Positions 51,047 to 62,711 of a stretch of 64,000 nt of DNA are shown here, piece by piece. Every line of letters begins with the position of its first letter. Position 1 is the stretch's first letter. Position numbers and translations under genes: made by a program. The notes beneath the pieces were generated by a model. The model worked only from the letters and a program-made list of their open reading frames with translations, ran no database searches and was not told the origin of the DNA. Source of the DNA: Actomonas aquatica (lineage in GTDB: Bacteria; Verrucomicrobiota; Verrucomicrobiia; Opitutales; Opitutaceae); assembly GCF_019679435.2 (NCBI RefSeq), contig NZ_CP139781.1:2914001-2978000 (forward strand). The letters run 5' to 3'.

Positions 51047-53139
51047 CGCGCGGCCTCCTCGATGGAACTCTCCCGCCCCATGCTCTCCGCCTTTTCCGCC
51101 ATCGAGGCCAGCCGCAGCCACAGCACAAACCGAGCTCCGCTCGGCTTATTGGCCTCGTGCCGCACCATCCCGCCCAGACGGAAGGCCGCATCCCACACCA
51201 AATACAACCCCAGCCCCTCCCCTCGAGGCGTCTCGGCCGTCACAAAAGGCTCGAAGAGCGTCTTTCGCACCGCCTCCGGCACACCCGGCCCGTTGTCCAC
51301 CACAGCCAACGCGACCCCATCGGATTCGGTCACCGCGCTGAACGACAACGTCCGGTTCGCCTCCGTCACACCTGATCGCTCGAACGCGTCGATCGCGTTG
51401 GTGCCCAGATTTACCAGCGCCTGATAAACCCGACTGGGATCGGCCCAGACCCCCGGCAACCCCGGCTCCACGCGCACGCTCAACTCGATCGCGTGCCGAG
51501 TCGCCCGCGCAGCCAAAAAATCCGCCACATCCTGCAGCAATACCGCCACGTCGACCGCCTGTGGCTCAATGCGCTCCGGCTCCTTCAGCTTCGACAGGCG
51601 CTGACTGAACTCCCCCATCTTCCCGACCTCGTTTTCCAACGTCTCCAAATAAGCGGCGGCCTCCGCCGGCTCCAATCGTCGGTCCGCCAAACGCAGCGCC
51701 AGTAAACGCACCGCAGCCAAGTGCTGTTTGAAGTCATGCCCCACCCCCGCTCCCAACAGCTGCAGTCCCTCCAGGCGCCCCCAGGCTCTCGCCCGACGCC
51801 CCACCTCCACCGAATCCACGGCACCGCCGATCGCTTTGGTCAGCCGGCGCAAGGTCGCCAGCTCCGGATAAGTATAGGCGTCCTTCCCTCGCTTGGGCCC
51901 CATCAACACCACCACGCTCGGGCCCTCTGCCAACCGGTCCGAACATGCGGCCACCGCGGCTCCCAAGCCCTCCAGCTCATCCCGCGCCCGCTGCACGGCC
52001 TCACTTTGCCACATCTGGCCCATCACATCCCGCGAGGCGACCTGATGCTCCCGCAGGAACAGGCCCAGTCCGCCCCCGCTGGCTACGCGTCCTCGGTCAT
52101 CACTCCACCCATCCCCATCCCATTTCAGCACGCGCGCGAGATCCGCTCCGCTCCACTCCTGCAGTTCTTCCACGACGTCACGCCAGTGGAGCGCGTCGAA
52201 CGGTGGGCGCGGCCGCATCAACTCCATCCGCCGAATCAACCGGTCCGCCTCTCGACGATTCATACGCAGCTTTCGTTCGCGCCATCCGCTCCAAAGTCCC
52301 CCCCACACGACCAAGGAGACCAAGGTGCCAACCACCAACTGTCCGCTGGAGTGCCAGCCCCACGCTTCCGCCCATCGTTGCACCAGGACCCCGAGAAACA
52401 TCGTCGCTCCAGCCGCGCCCACCCAGAATCCCACTGCAAGGGAGACTGCTCTTGCTCGAAATATCCGCGTCGTGAAGAGCGCATAGGTGAAGGTTCCGAC
52501 TACTACCAACCCGAGGACGGCACTCGTATAGGGGAGCACCCCTGCTGGCAAATACGCTCGCGACACCGTCCGGAGGCCCGCCACCACCAGCACCAACGCA
52601 ATGGCCCCTCCCACCAGTTGCGCCACATAACGCTGCGTCCCCCCGATCCGCCAAATTGACAACCCTACAAGGCCCAGAATCACCAGTCCGCCCACCGCCT
52701 GGAGCACCCCCAACGGCAACCAAAGGGGCCCGAATAGCGGGTTCGCCGGGGTCGACTCATAAGGAATCACCCAAGGCCCCAAAGAAGGGATCGGATAAAG
52801 CCATCCTCCCACCCAAGCCCAACGAGTCCGCCGCATTAGTCGCCCAAATGAATCCTGCGGGAAACGCAGTGCCAACAATAGCGTGAACGTGGCCACCCAG
52901 CCAAGTCCGTAGAGCGCCAAAACACAGCGGATCCCCCAGACCACGAAGTCTTCAAAGCGATACAACATCCCGAGCAGCCCCATCCAGAGCGCAACAATCA
53001 GAATCACTATGGCCGCAGACTGGTTAAGCGCCCGTCGTGGATTCGCCCGCCAGACCACCAGCCCCAGTATCAACGAACCCAGCGCCACCACCGCATAGGT
53101 GACGGGCAAAGCGAGGGGAAATTCAGGCGCTGTATTCAA
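51043..53139 (-). CDS. Multi-TM sensor histidine kinase with GHDFKQHL box, paralogue A
   Basis: A 698-residue kinase, similar along its length to the next gene. It starts at TTG with MNTAPEFPLALPVTYAVVALG, followed by seven or so TM segments including LGPWVIPYESTPANPLFGP, which the other paralogue has as PWVIPYESTYLRP. A central cytosolic region, the DHp helix GVGHDFKQHLAAVRLLALRL, then ATPase boxes NLGTNAIDAFERSG, VDNGPGVPEAVRKTLFEPF and GEGLGLYLVWDAA complete it. The two paralogues arose by tandem duplication and keep the same H box, so it is probably functional. A Shine-Dalgarno-like AGGGA lies about 13 nt upstream. Confidence 0.85.
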   Translation of the reverse strand: MNTAPEFPLALPVTYAVVALGSLILGLVVWRANPRRALNQSAAIVILIVALWMGLLGMLYRFEDFVVWGIRCVLALYGLGWVATFTLLLALRFPQDSFGRLMRRTRWAWVGGWLYPIPSLGPWVIPYESTPANPLFGPLWLPLGVLQAVGGLVILGLVGLSIWRIGGTQRYVAQLVGGAIALVLVVAGLRTVSRAYLPAGVLPYTSAVLGLVVVGTFTYALFTTRIFRARAVSLAVGFWVGAAGATMFLGVLVQRWAEAWGWHSSGQLVVGTLVSLVVWGGLWSGWRERKLRMNRREADRLIRRMELMRPRPPFDALHWRDVVEELQEWSGADLARVLKWDGDGWSDDRGRVASGGGLGLFLREHQVASRDVMGQMWQSEAVQRARDELEGLGAAVAACSDRLAEGPSVVVLMGPKRGKDAYTYPELATLRRLTKAIGGAVDSVEVGRRARAWGRLEGLQLLGAGVGHDFKQHLAAVRLLALRLADRRLEPAEAAAYLETLENEVGKMGEFSQRLSKLKEPERIEPQAVDVAVLLQDVADFLAARATRHAIELSVRVEPGLPGVWADPSRVYQALVNLGTNAIDAFERSGVTEANRTLSFSAVTESDGVALAVVDNGPGVPEAVRKTLFEPFVTAETPRGEGLGLYLVWDAAFRLGGMVRHEANKPSGARFVLWLRLASMAEKAESMGRESSIEEAAR
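51054..51059 (-). promoter_or_regulatory. Shine-Dalgarno site for kinase paralogue B
   Basis: AGGAGG on the minus strand lies 7 nt before the GTG at 51046, inside the end of the upstream kinase gene. It shows that the true start is this GTG rather than an earlier codon. Confidence 0.75.
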
Positions 53140-53274
53140 ACCGGGAAAACGTCCCTCGATTGAAGGCGACCCTCTCCGCCCTCGGCAATCCCGCGCTCAA
53201 CCTTCCTCCGCCATCCGCGCCTTTGCGTTGCCCGGTCCCTCGCCCACTCTACGCTGCCGCCACCCCGCCCCGCC

Positions 53275-55692
53275 ATGCTTCCCCTGCGCTACGCCCTTCG
53301 CCAGCTCCGGCAATCTCCGGGCTTCACCGTCATCGCCCTCCTCATTCTCGCCCTCGGCATCGGCGTCAACTCCGCCATGTTCAGCCTGCTTGAGGCTCTG
53401 CTCTTCCGCGACGCCCCCTTCCCCGCCGCCGACCGCCTCACCATGCTGGTCAGCCGCACCGCCGCCGGCCCGCGCTTCGAGCACTCCGCCACCGAGGATC
53501 GCGAAATCCGCGAAGCCCAACCCGCCTTTGCCTCGCTCACGACCTTTGCCTTCGTCAGCTACGTCCTCGCTGAGCCCGATCGCCCCGCCGAACGTATCAA
53601 CGCGGTCGACGCCTCGCCCGAAATCTGGTCGACCTTCGGAATGCAACCCGCCTTGGGGCGCGGCTTCACCGCCGACGAAGCAGAGCGCGGACGCAACCAG
53701 GTCGTCGTCCTCAGCCATCGCTTCTGGCAACAACGCTACGGCGGCGACCCGCAGGTGCTCGGGCGCACCCTGCGCCTCGACGGCGAAAGCGTCACCATCA
53801 TCGGCGTCATGCCTGCCGCCTTCGATTATCAAAAGCTCTGGCAGCGCACGAGTTTCTGGCGCCCATTGGCCTACGACGATGAACAACTGCAGTGGCGCGA
53901 CTACCGCATCTTCCGCCTAGCCGGTCGCCTCGCCAACCCCGCCAGCCCCGCCCGCATCAACACCACCCTCGCGACCGTGGCGACCAGCCAGGCGACGGCC
54001 TTCCCCGACCTGTATTCAGGCCTTCGATACGACACCCTCCCGCTTAACCAAGCCCTCAACAGCGAGCTCAACCGCCGCATCTCCTGGCTGCTCGTCAGCC
54101 TCGCCGGCTTTGTGCTGCTCATCGCCTGCGCCAACCTCGCCAATCTCCAGATCGCCCGCGCCGCCACCCGCACCCGCGAGCTCGCCGTGCGCAGCGCCCT
54201 CGGCGCGTCCCGCCTGCGCCTCATCGGTCAACAACTGGTGGAGTCGGTCATCGTTTCCCTGGGCGGCGGGCTGCTGGGTCTCGCCCTCGCCTGGGCCATC
54301 AATCGTCTCCTCGAAGCTCGACTCACCTTCGGCGGTGGCGCCGGCGCGCTCGATCTGCAGCTCAACGCCACCGTCGTCAACCTCACCTTCGCCGTTGCAC
54401 TGGGCACTGGCATCCTCTTCGGCATCGTGCCGGCCTGGTGGAGCTCGCGGGTCAACACCAACGCCGTGCTCAAAACCCAGAGCCGCGGCTCAACCGCCGG
54501 TCGCGCTTCGCACCAGCTGCGCGCCGCCCTCATCGTCGCCGAGTTCACCCTCGCCCTCGTCCTCCTGGGTGGCGCCGCCACCATGCACCGGGCCTTCGGT
54601 CGCTTCCTCCAACAGGACGCCGGCTGGGACGTCGGCCCAGTCATCACCGCCGAGCTCTCGGTGCCCGGCATTCGCTACCCGGAATACGCCCAACGGCTGG
54701 AACTCTTCCGCACCCTCGAACGCGACTTGCGCGCCCTGCCCGGCGTCGAGTCAGCGGCTCTCGCCACTTCGTTGCCGATCTACGGTTATGGGAGTGACCG
54801 GCTCGTCCTGCTCGAAGGCCAGGAGGCCGTCGACGCCAGCACCCTGCCGCGCGCGTTTCACGTCATGGTGACGCACGATTACTTCCGCACCATGGGCATC
54901 CCGCTGGTCGCGGGGAGTCCATTCCGCGAAGACATCAAACCCGACGACCCCGCCGTCATCATCGTCAACCGCTCCCTCGCCGAAAAGCTCTGGCCCGACA
55001 CCGACCCCATCGGTCAACGCCTCTGCAGCATGGATAGCGGCATCCCGTTTTGGGCCGAAGTCGTGGGCGTCGCCGAGGATGTCGATGCCGCCGCCGCCCT
55101 CGGCCCACCCACCACCCGCCACGTGGTCTATAAACCCACCGCCCAGGAGGCCTGGGGTTGGACCTATCTCGTCCTGCGCAGCCCCGCCCCCGCCACCCTG
55201 CGCGAAGCCCTGCGCCGCACCGTGCTGACCATCGACCCCGATCTGCCGCCCTCCAACATCGCCACCGCCCGCGAACAGATCGACTACAGCCAGCACAACC
55301 TGCGGTTGGTCGGGCACACCCTCACTGCCTTCGGCGCCCTCGGCCTCGTGCTTGCCGCCCTCGGCATCTATGCGGTCATTACCCAAGCCGTCACCCAACG
55401 CACCGGCGAATTTGGCATTCGCTTGGCGCTCGGTGCCCACCCGTCGGACATCCTCCGGCTCGTGCTGCGTCAAGGCATCACGCTCAGCCTGCTCGGCATC
55501 GCCATGGGGATCGGGGGCGCCGTGTTGCTGGGACGCTTTTTGCAAAACACCATGCCGCGCCTCGCGGGCATCGATCCTGTCGCCATCCTGCTCGTGGCCG
55601 CCGGCCTCGGACTCGTCGGCCTGTTGGCGTGCCTCGGCCCCGCCTGTCGCGCCACCCGCGTGGATCCCTTGGTCGCACTGCGCGACGAATGA
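53275..55692 (+). CDS. Orphan ABC permease of the FtsX/MacB (ADOP) type
   Basis: An 805-residue membrane protein with the layout of acidobacterial-type duplicated orphan permeases: an N-terminal TM anchor after MLPLRYALRQLRQSPGFTVIALLILALGIGVNSAMFSLLEALLF, a periplasmic MacB-like domain, an FtsX core (LACANLANLQIARAATRTRELAVRSALGASRLRLI), then a second periplasmic domain and a second FtsX core (GEFGIRLALGAHPSDILRLVLRQG). No ATPase gene is adjacent, which is typical of the class. Substrate unknown; export or mechanotransmission in the envelope is expected. It is divergent from the kinase pair, and a C/T-rich leader precedes the ATG. Confidence 0.85.
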   Translation: MLPLRYALRQLRQSPGFTVIALLILALGIGVNSAMFSLLEALLFRDAPFPAADRLTMLVSRTAAGPRFEHSATEDREIREAQPAFASLTTFAFVSYVLAEPDRPAERINAVDASPEIWSTFGMQPALGRGFTADEAERGRNQVVVLSHRFWQQRYGGDPQVLGRTLRLDGESVTIIGVMPAAFDYQKLWQRTSFWRPLAYDDEQLQWRDYRIFRLAGRLANPASPARINTTLATVATSQATAFPDLYSGLRYDTLPLNQALNSELNRRISWLLVSLAGFVLLIACANLANLQIARAATRTRELAVRSALGASRLRLIGQQLVESVIVSLGGGLLGLALAWAINRLLEARLTFGGGAGALDLQLNATVVNLTFAVALGTGILFGIVPAWWSSRVNTNAVLKTQSRGSTAGRASHQLRAALIVAEFTLALVLLGGAATMHRAFGRFLQQDAGWDVGPVITAELSVPGIRYPEYAQRLELFRTLERDLRALPGVESAALATSLPIYGYGSDRLVLLEGQEAVDASTLPRAFHVMVTHDYFRTMGIPLVAGSPFREDIKPDDPAVIIVNRSLAEKLWPDTDPIGQRLCSMDSGIPFWAEVVGVAEDVDAAAALGPPTTRHVVYKPTAQEAWGWTYLVLRSPAPATLREALRRTVLTIDPDLPPSNIATAREQIDYSQHNLRLVGHTLTAFGALGLVLAALGIYAVITQAVTQRTGEFGIRLALGAHPSDILRLVLRQGITLSLLGIAMGIGGAVLLGRFLQNTMPRLAGIDPVAILLVAAGLGLVGLLACLGPACRATRVDPLVALRDE

Positions 55693-55708
55693 GCCTCCGT
55701 TACCGCCC

Positions 55709-57205
55709 TTAGTTGTCGCGAACCGACTGACGTCGCCGCACCACGTCCGCCGAACTCTCCAACGCCAGCGGCAGGTAGAGGGTGACCGTCGTGCCCTCGC
55801 CTTCGGTCGACTCGATCTGCACCCCTCCATGATGGGCGTGTGCCACGCCCAGGATGGACGCCAAGCCCAGCCCCCGCCCAAACGATTTGCGGGTGAAGTA
55901 AGGATCAAAGACGTGATCGAGGTCGTAGCGCGAAATCCCCACTCCGGCATCGGCCACCTCCAGGGTGGCATATAGCCCGGCCGGCAGCGCCAAATGATAA
56001 GGCCCAGCCATCGGCTTCGGTTCGCCCAGCACGTCCTGATCGAGCGTCACGGTCACCCGACCCTGGCGCGCCGTCATCGCCTCGTAGGCATTGGCCACCA
56101 ATCCCTCCAAAGCTTTGTGCAACAAATCGCCGTCCACTCGCGCCACGGTGTCCTCTTTGATGTCCACCTCCAGCGTCACCCCCGCTGGCGGCGCTGGCAA
56201 CGCATCCATCGCGTCCCGTAGCCATCGCGCCAACCCGACTGGCCGGGGCTGCGGCTGCGCATTGCCCGAGTAGAGGAGCAGTTCCGCTACGATGTCGGCC
56301 GCGCGCTGGCATTGCTGCACCTGCGCTTCGGCAAAATCCATGCGCTGGCGATCCCCCTTCGACTCAATGCGAATCAGTTCCGCGTTCCCCATCACCGACG
56401 TCAGGATGTTGTTGAAATGATGCGCGATGCCCGCGCTCAGATGCCGCAGGCTGTCCAAACGTCCCGCCGTTTCCAGCCGCCTCCGCTCGAGCTCAACCAA
56501 GGTGCGCTGCAAACGTGCCACCGCCGGCCGGAACACCAACAACGCCTCAACCACCAACACCGCCAACGTCACCAATAACAGCCCCAGCTCCAGCTTCTGC
56601 AACCACGCCACCCGGCCCGCTACACTGAGCTCCAACTCACGCACCGTCGCATCCATCAGGGGCAAAAACACTTCCTGATTGTGCAGCACCGCCGCTGCCA
56701 TCGCCGGCGTCAGTTCCTGCCCCTGCTCCAGCCTGTCCACTACCGTTGCGATCGCTTCGAGCGGATGGCCCACGCGCTCAAACATATCCTCGATTGAGGA
56801 CCGCGCCGCGCGCCCAAACGCCAGCTCTCGCGAAGACTCGATCAAATCCAGATGCGCCTGCCTCCACTGGTCGCGCAGACGCACGATCTCCGCCAACTGC
56901 TCCGCCCGCTCTGCCTCCGCCCCCCGCTCCAACAGGGTCAGCTTCAGGCTCAGCCGCTGACTGAGCATGCGTTGGAAACCGGCCTCATTGACGACGCGAC
57001 CGCTCCGACTCTGCGAGGCCAAGGCATACTGCACCAGCACCTGCCCACCGATCGCCAGGAGCGCGACCGTGCCCAACGCGAGGATGTAAAGCCGCCGGAA
57101 ATGACGCGCCGTCCGCCGGCTCTCCGCGGAGTCGGTGTCAGCAGGCGAGGACTCGTCAGGGCGCGACACGGACCGCACCCTGACGCTTTTCAGTGCCTCA
57201 GGCAA
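55709..57205 (-). CDS. Sensor histidine kinase with PilJ-like N-terminal domain
   Basis: A 498-residue membrane kinase. A TM segment (about 38-60) precedes a region with [20 protein letters not shown] and [12 protein letters not shown], similar to the type IV pili methyl-accepting (PilJ) sensor. A second TM (about 205-225) follows. The DHp box is [23 protein letters not shown], the ATPase boxes are [33 protein letters not shown] and [19 protein letters not shown]. The H box resembles kinases that act on complex receivers. The frame begins at TTG 57205 inside the dapL end; GTG 57169 with an AGGG nearby is a good alternative. It has no regulator next to it. The overlap with dapL suggests co-transcription. 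Confidence 0.82.
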   Translation of the reverse strand: MPEALKSVRVRSVSRPDESSPADTDSAESRRTARHFRRLYILALGTVALLAIGGQVLVQYALASQSRSGRVVNEAGFQRMLSQRLSLKLTLLERGAEAERAEQLAEIVRLRDQWRQAHLDLIESSRELAFGRAARSSIEDMFERVGHPLEAIATVVDRLEQGQELTPAMAAAVLHNQEVFLPLMDATVRELELSVAGRVAWLQKLELGLLLVTLAVLVVEALLVFRPAVARLQRTLVELERRRLETAGRLDSLRHLSAGIAHHFNNILTSVMGNAELIRIESKGDRQRMDFAEAQVQQCQRAADIVAELLLYSGNAQPQPRPVGLARWLRDAMDALPAPPAGVTLEVDIKEDTVARVDGDLLHKALEGLVANAYEAMTARQGRVTVTLDQDVLGEPKPMAGPYHLALPAGLYATLEVADAGVGISRYDLDHVFDPYFTRKSFGRGLGLASILGVAHAHHGGVQIESTEGEGTTVTLYLPLALESSADVVRRRQSVRDN

Positions 57206-58424
57206 GCGCCTCGGCGATCCGTTTCAGGGCATTTTCAACATTGGCGCGGGAGTTAAACGCGCTGATGCGCACGTGCCCTTCGCCACATTTGCCGAAGCCG
57301 GCGCCCGGCGTGCAGACCACGCCCGCCTTGTTCAGCAACAGGTCGAAGAACTCCCAGGAATCGCGGCCCGTGTTGATCCAGATGTAGGGTGCGTTGTCGC
57401 CGCCCACGCAGCTCAGACCGAGGTCCTGCATCGCGGTCCGGATGAGCGCAGCATTCTCCAAATAGAAATCGCTCAAGGCCTTCACCTGCGCCTGGCCTTC
57501 CGGCGTGTAGATCGCCGCGGCGGCCTTTTGCACCGGGTAGGAGACGCCGTTGAACTTGGTCGTGTGGCGGCGATTCCACATGCTGTGCAGCGAGTGCGCT
57601 TTGCCGGTGGAGTCGTAGGCCTGCAGCTTCTTCGGGATCACCGTGTAGGCGCAACGCGTGCCGGTGAACCCCGCCGTCTTGGAGAAGCTGCGCAGCTCGA
57701 TCGCAACCTCGTCCGCCCCGGGGATCTCGTAGATGGAGTGCGGGATGGACTCGTCGCGGATGAAGGCCACGTAAGCGACATCGTAGAGAATGATCGCCTG
57801 GTTCGCCTTCGCATACTCCACCCACGCCGTCAGCTGCTCGCGGGTCGCGACCGCGCCGGTCGGGTTGTTGGGGAAGCACAGGTAAATGAGGTCAGTCGGC
57901 TCGCTCGGGATCGCCGGCACGTAGTTGTTCTCCGGCGTGCACTCGAGATAGGTCACACCTTCGTAGCGGCCGCCCACGTTGGCGCCCGTGCGGCCCGCCA
58001 TCACGTTGGTGTCGATATAAACCGGATACACCGGATCCGGGATCGCCAGCTTCAAGCCCTCCTCAGCAAAGATTTCCTGGATGTTCGCGCTGTCGCACTT
58101 CGCACCGTCCGACACGAAGATTTCATCCGGCGCGATCGTGCAGCCGCGCGTGGCGTATTCACCCTGCGCGATCGCCTCGCGCAAAAACGCATAACCCTGC
58201 TCCGGGCCGTAGCCACGGAAGGTCTCGCGCTTGGCCAACTCGTCCGCGCCTTCATGCAGCGCCTTCACGCACACTTCCGGGAGAGGCTCGGTCACGTCGC
58301 CAATGCCGAGGCGAATGAGCGGCTTGTCGGGATTGGCCGCCGTGTAGGCGTTCACGCGCTTGGCGATGTCGGCAAAGAGATACGAAGCCTTCAGCTTCAG
58401 GTAGTTTTCGTTGATGCGGATCAT
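57198..58424 (-). CDS. dapL: LL-diaminopimelate aminotransferase
   Basis: A 408-residue PLP enzyme that makes LL-2,6-diaminopimelate from tetrahydrodipicolinate in one step of lysine and peptidoglycan synthesis. The N-terminus [24 protein letters not shown] and [13 protein letters not shown] are DapL signatures. The PLP lysine is in [11 protein letters not shown], followed by [10 protein letters not shown], and the substrate-binding Arg region is [10 protein letters not shown]. DapL is used by plants, Chlamydiae and Verrucomicrobia among others, which supports the assignment of the host. It is divergent from panC and overlaps the downstream kinase. Confidence 0.95.
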   Translation of the reverse strand: MIRINENYLKLKASYLFADIAKRVNAYTAANPDKPLIRLGIGDVTEPLPEVCVKALHEGADELAKRETFRGYGPEQGYAFLREAIAQGEYATRGCTIAPDEIFVSDGAKCDSANIQEIFAEEGLKLAIPDPVYPVYIDTNVMAGRTGANVGGRYEGVTYLECTPENNYVPAIPSEPTDLIYLCFPNNPTGAVATREQLTAWVEYAKANQAIILYDVAYVAFIRDESIPHSIYEIPGADEVAIELRSFSKTAGFTGTRCAYTVIPKKLQAYDSTGKAHSLHSMWNRRHTTKFNGVSYPVQKAAAAIYTPEGQAQVKALSDFYLENAALIRTAMQDLGLSCVGGDNAPYIWINTGRDSWEFFDLLLNKAGVVCTPGAGFGKCGEGHVRISAFNSRANVENALKRIAEALA

Positions 58425-58552
58425 GGGTAAAAGGGACGAACTGCGGTGAAGATCGCCAGGCGTTTGCCGGGCAAAAACTTGAATAAGTGGAGCCGCCGGA
58501 ATTTGATCAAGCCCGCTTCGGATAGCACCCGCTCCTCCTTTTCCGCCGGCCC

Positions 58553-59395
58553 ATGCAAACTCTCCGCACCGTCTCCGAGATGCAAAACGTCGCCCGCGAG
58601 CTCCGCTCCGCTGGTCGCACCATCGCTTTTGTGCCCACCATGGGCGCCCTCCATGAGGGCCACCTCGACCTCGTCCGCCTCGCCGCCACCAAGGCCGATG
58701 TCGTGGTCGTCTCCATCTTCGTCAACCCGACCCAGTTTGGCCCCAACGAAGATTTCCAACGCTACCCGCGTGATCTCGAGGGCGACTCCGCCAAATGCGA
58801 GACGGCTGGCGCCCACTACATTTTTACGCCCACCAAGGACGAACTCTACCCCGCCGGTTACTCGACCTTCATCACCGAAGAATCCGTTGCCAAACCCCTC
58901 GAAGGCATCTCGCGCCCCGTCCACTTCCGCGGTGTCACCACCATCGTGGCCATGCTGTTCAACATCGTGCAGCCCACCTGCGCCATCTTCGGCCAAAAGG
59001 ACGCCCAGCAGGTCGCCGTCATTCGCAAAATGGTCGCCGACCTTCACCTGCCCGTGGAGATCATCACCTGCCCGACCACCCGCGACCACGACGGCCTCGC
59101 CCTCAGTTCCCGCAACGCCTACCTCACCCCGACCCAGCGCCAGGCCGCCCTCGCCATTCCGCGCACCCTTCAGGCCATCAAAGCCATGGCCGAAAAAGGC
59201 GAGCGTCGCGTCGAACGCCTCACCGCCGAGGCCACCCACCTTCTCGCCGACCAACGGCAGATTCGCGTGATCTACGTCGCGCTCGTCGACCCGCAGACCA
59301 TGCAACCCCTCCGCGAACTCGAGCCCGGCAACGCCCTGCTCGCGATCGCCGCCTGGGTCGACGAAACCCGCCTCATCGACAACATCCTCCTGTAA
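58553..59395 (+). CDS. panC: Pantothenate synthetase
   Basis: A 280-residue ATP-dependent ligase that joins pantoate and beta-alanine in coenzyme A synthesis. Motifs in order: [15 protein letters not shown] (the HxGH adenylate site), [24 protein letters not shown]-like [24 protein letters not shown] and [17 protein letters not shown]. Length matches the family. The start follows a C/T-rich leader with no Shine-Dalgarno. No panB is adjacent; the next genes are a GNAT protein and nadB. Confidence 0.95.
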   Translation: MQTLRTVSEMQNVARELRSAGRTIAFVPTMGALHEGHLDLVRLAATKADVVVVSIFVNPTQFGPNEDFQRYPRDLEGDSAKCETAGAHYIFTPTKDELYPAGYSTFITEESVAKPLEGISRPVHFRGVTTIVAMLFNIVQPTCAIFGQKDAQQVAVIRKMVADLHLPVEIITCPTTRDHDGLALSSRNAYLTPTQRQAALAIPRTLQAIKAMAEKGERRVERLTAEATHLLADQRQIRVIYVALVDPQTMQPLRELEPGNALLAIAAWVDETRLIDNILL

Positions 59396-59424
59396 GTCGA
59401 GGCCCCGCCTTTTCTACCCCCTTC

Positions 59425-59931
59425 ATGACCCCCAACATCCGCCCCGCCACGCTCGACGACGTCGAGTCCATCCAAGCTATCTACGCGCACCATGTCACTC
59501 ACGGCACGGGCACGTTCGAGACCGAAGCCCCGACCTACGAGGCGATGCGAGGTCGTTTTATGGCGATCTCCGGCCGAGGTTACCCCTTCCTCGTCGCGAC
59601 CATGGATGACACCGTCGTCGGCTACGGCTACGCCGGTCCCTTCCGCGAGCGCCGCGCCTACCAATACACCGTCGAGGACTCCATCTACCTGCATCCCGAT
59701 CAACGGGGCCGCGGCTTCGGCCGCAAACTCCTCGCCGAACTCATTTCCGCTGCCACCACCGCCGGCTTCAAACAAATGATCGCCCTCATCGGCGACTCCG
59801 ACAACCGCGCCTCCATTCGCCTGCACGCCAACGCCGGCTTCGCGTCCACCGGCACCATGCACCGCGTCGGCTACAAGTTCGATCGCTGGCTCGACGTGGT
59901 CATTATGCAGCGCGAACTCGGCGAGAGCTGA
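59425..59931 (+). CDS. GNAT-family acetyltransferase, phosphinothricin acetyltransferase-like
   Basis: A 168-residue N-acetyltransferase. The sequence IRPATLDDVESIQAIYAHHV, GTGTFETEAPTYEAMRGRF and YLHPDQRGRGFGRKLL (the acetyl-CoA loop RGRGFGRKL) follow the Pat/Bar-type pattern, with DNRASIRLHANAGFASTGTMHRVGYKFDRWLDVVIMQREL at the end. It may acetylate an amine or a herbicide-like compound; substrate not determinable. ATG 59425 lies 29 nt after panC; the longer upstream frame overlaps panC and is not coding. Confidence 0.85.
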   Translation: MTPNIRPATLDDVESIQAIYAHHVTHGTGTFETEAPTYEAMRGRFMAISGRGYPFLVATMDDTVVGYGYAGPFRERRAYQYTVEDSIYLHPDQRGRGFGRKLLAELISAATTAGFKQMIALIGDSDNRASIRLHANAGFASTGTMHRVGYKFDRWLDVVIMQRELGES

Positions 59932-59976
59932 ACCCCGTTTCAGTTTCCCTGCCCGCCGCGCACACCGACTTCCTTC

Positions 59977-61554
<1,578 letters not shown>

Positions 61555-61562
61555 CACCAAAA

Positions 61563-61600
61563 TGTAGCAGCGGCCGTGTCGGCCGCTCCCCCTGCCTCTC
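61563..61600. repeat. Isolated REP-like hairpin element
   Basis: TGTAGCAGCGGCCGTGTCGG followed by CCGCT is a copy of the third element of the repeats near 5 kb, with a few differences. It lies 8 nt after nadB, in the gap before the EamA gene, and may act as its transcript end hairpin. Confidence 0.7.
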
Positions 61601-61660
61601 GGCCCCCCACCCGCGTTTCACCATTGCGAAATCCGCCCGTCTCGCGGTCTGTGACCGCGC

Positions 61661-62557
61661 ATGACCTTTCCGCTCCACCTCCTGCTGCCGCTGGCCAGTA
61701 GCTTCGGCTACGTCGCCGGCGTGTTGCTGCTCAAACGCAGCGCGGCGTTCGGCGTGGGGCTGTGGCGCACCACCTTCGTCGCCAATGTCATGCATGCGGT
61801 GTGCATCGCACCGTTTTGGGCCCTCGGTCCCGGCCCGGGCACCGGCGCTTGGTGGCAACCGCTCGTCACCGCCCTGCTGTTTTTCGCCGGGCAGATCTTT
61901 ACCTTCCTCGCCATCGAACGCGGCGACGTCTCCATCGCAACACCCGTCCTCGGCGCCAAGATCATCCTCGTCGCCTTCCTGAGCGCCGTGTTTTTGCCCG
62001 ACCCTATTCCACTGAAATGGTGGATCGCCGCCGTGCTCAGCGTCGCTGCCATCGCGTTGCTCAACCGCCGTCCGCGCCACACCGACGCGCCCACCGCTCG
62101 CGCCACCAACATCGGAGGCACCGTCGCGGCCGCCTTGGGCGCCGCGCTCACCTTCGCGGCCAGCGACATCACCGTGCAGGCTTGGGCCCCGCTTTGGGGC
62201 GTGGGCCGCTATCTGCCGATCATGTTCGGCCTGCTGGCGCTGTTGTCCTTTGCCCTTTTCCCGGTTTTCAGCGCGCCGCTGCGCAGCATCGCCCGCCCCG
62301 CCCGACCGTGGCTGCTCGGCGGCGCCACCTTGCTCGGCGTGCAGGCGGCCGGCATGGGCATCGCCATCGGCGCCTTCGGTGACGCCACCGCCGTGAACAT
62401 CGTCTATAGCTCCCGCGGACTCTGGGCCGTGCTCGCGGTCTGGTGGATCGGTCACTGGTTCAAAAACGAAGAACAACACCTCGGCCCCGCCACCCTGCGC
62501 CTCCGCCTCTGGGGCGCCGCCCTCATGCTCGCCGCCATCGGTCTCGTGTTGGTGTAG
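61661..62557 (+). CDS. EamA-type membrane transporter
   Basis: A 298-residue protein with about ten TM segments in two halves. The N-half (PLASSFGYVAGVLLLKRSAAFGVGLWRTTFVANVMHAV) and AIERGDVSIATPVLGAKIILVAFLSAVFL resemble the drug/metabolite transporter superfamily. Substrate unknown. The ATG at 61661 follows no Shine-Dalgarno. Confidence 0.8.
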   Translation: MTFPLHLLLPLASSFGYVAGVLLLKRSAAFGVGLWRTTFVANVMHAVCIAPFWALGPGPGTGAWWQPLVTALLFFAGQIFTFLAIERGDVSIATPVLGAKIILVAFLSAVFLPDPIPLKWWIAAVLSVAAIALLNRRPRHTDAPTARATNIGGTVAAALGAALTFAASDITVQAWAPLWGVGRYLPIMFGLLALLSFALFPVFSAPLRSIARPARPWLLGGATLLGVQAAGMGIAIGAFGDATAVNIVYSSRGLWAVLAVWWIGHWFKNEEQHLGPATLRLRLWGAALMLAAIGLVLV

Positions 62558-62669
62558 GCTCGGCCGTTCGGACCCCCTCGAGCATGCCGCAATTTCATGG
62601 CGACTGCGGAGTTGAAGGCTTGCCAATCCCGATCGGCATCCCGCAACTACCGCCCAACGCGTCGCCCTA

Positions 62670-62711
62670 ATGACTCTACGGAGCGCGGACACTTTTTCCG
62701 TGAAGAGTCAT
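62670..62711 (+). promoter_or_regulatory. Hairpin spanning the acyltransferase start codon
   Basis: ATGACTCT (62670-62677) pairs with AGAGTCAT (62704-62711), and an inner CGGA pairs with TCCG. The right arm contains the first two bases of the ATG at 62710. Folding in the mRNA would hide the start codon. The gap upstream (62558-62669) holds no gene I recognise. Confidence 0.45.
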
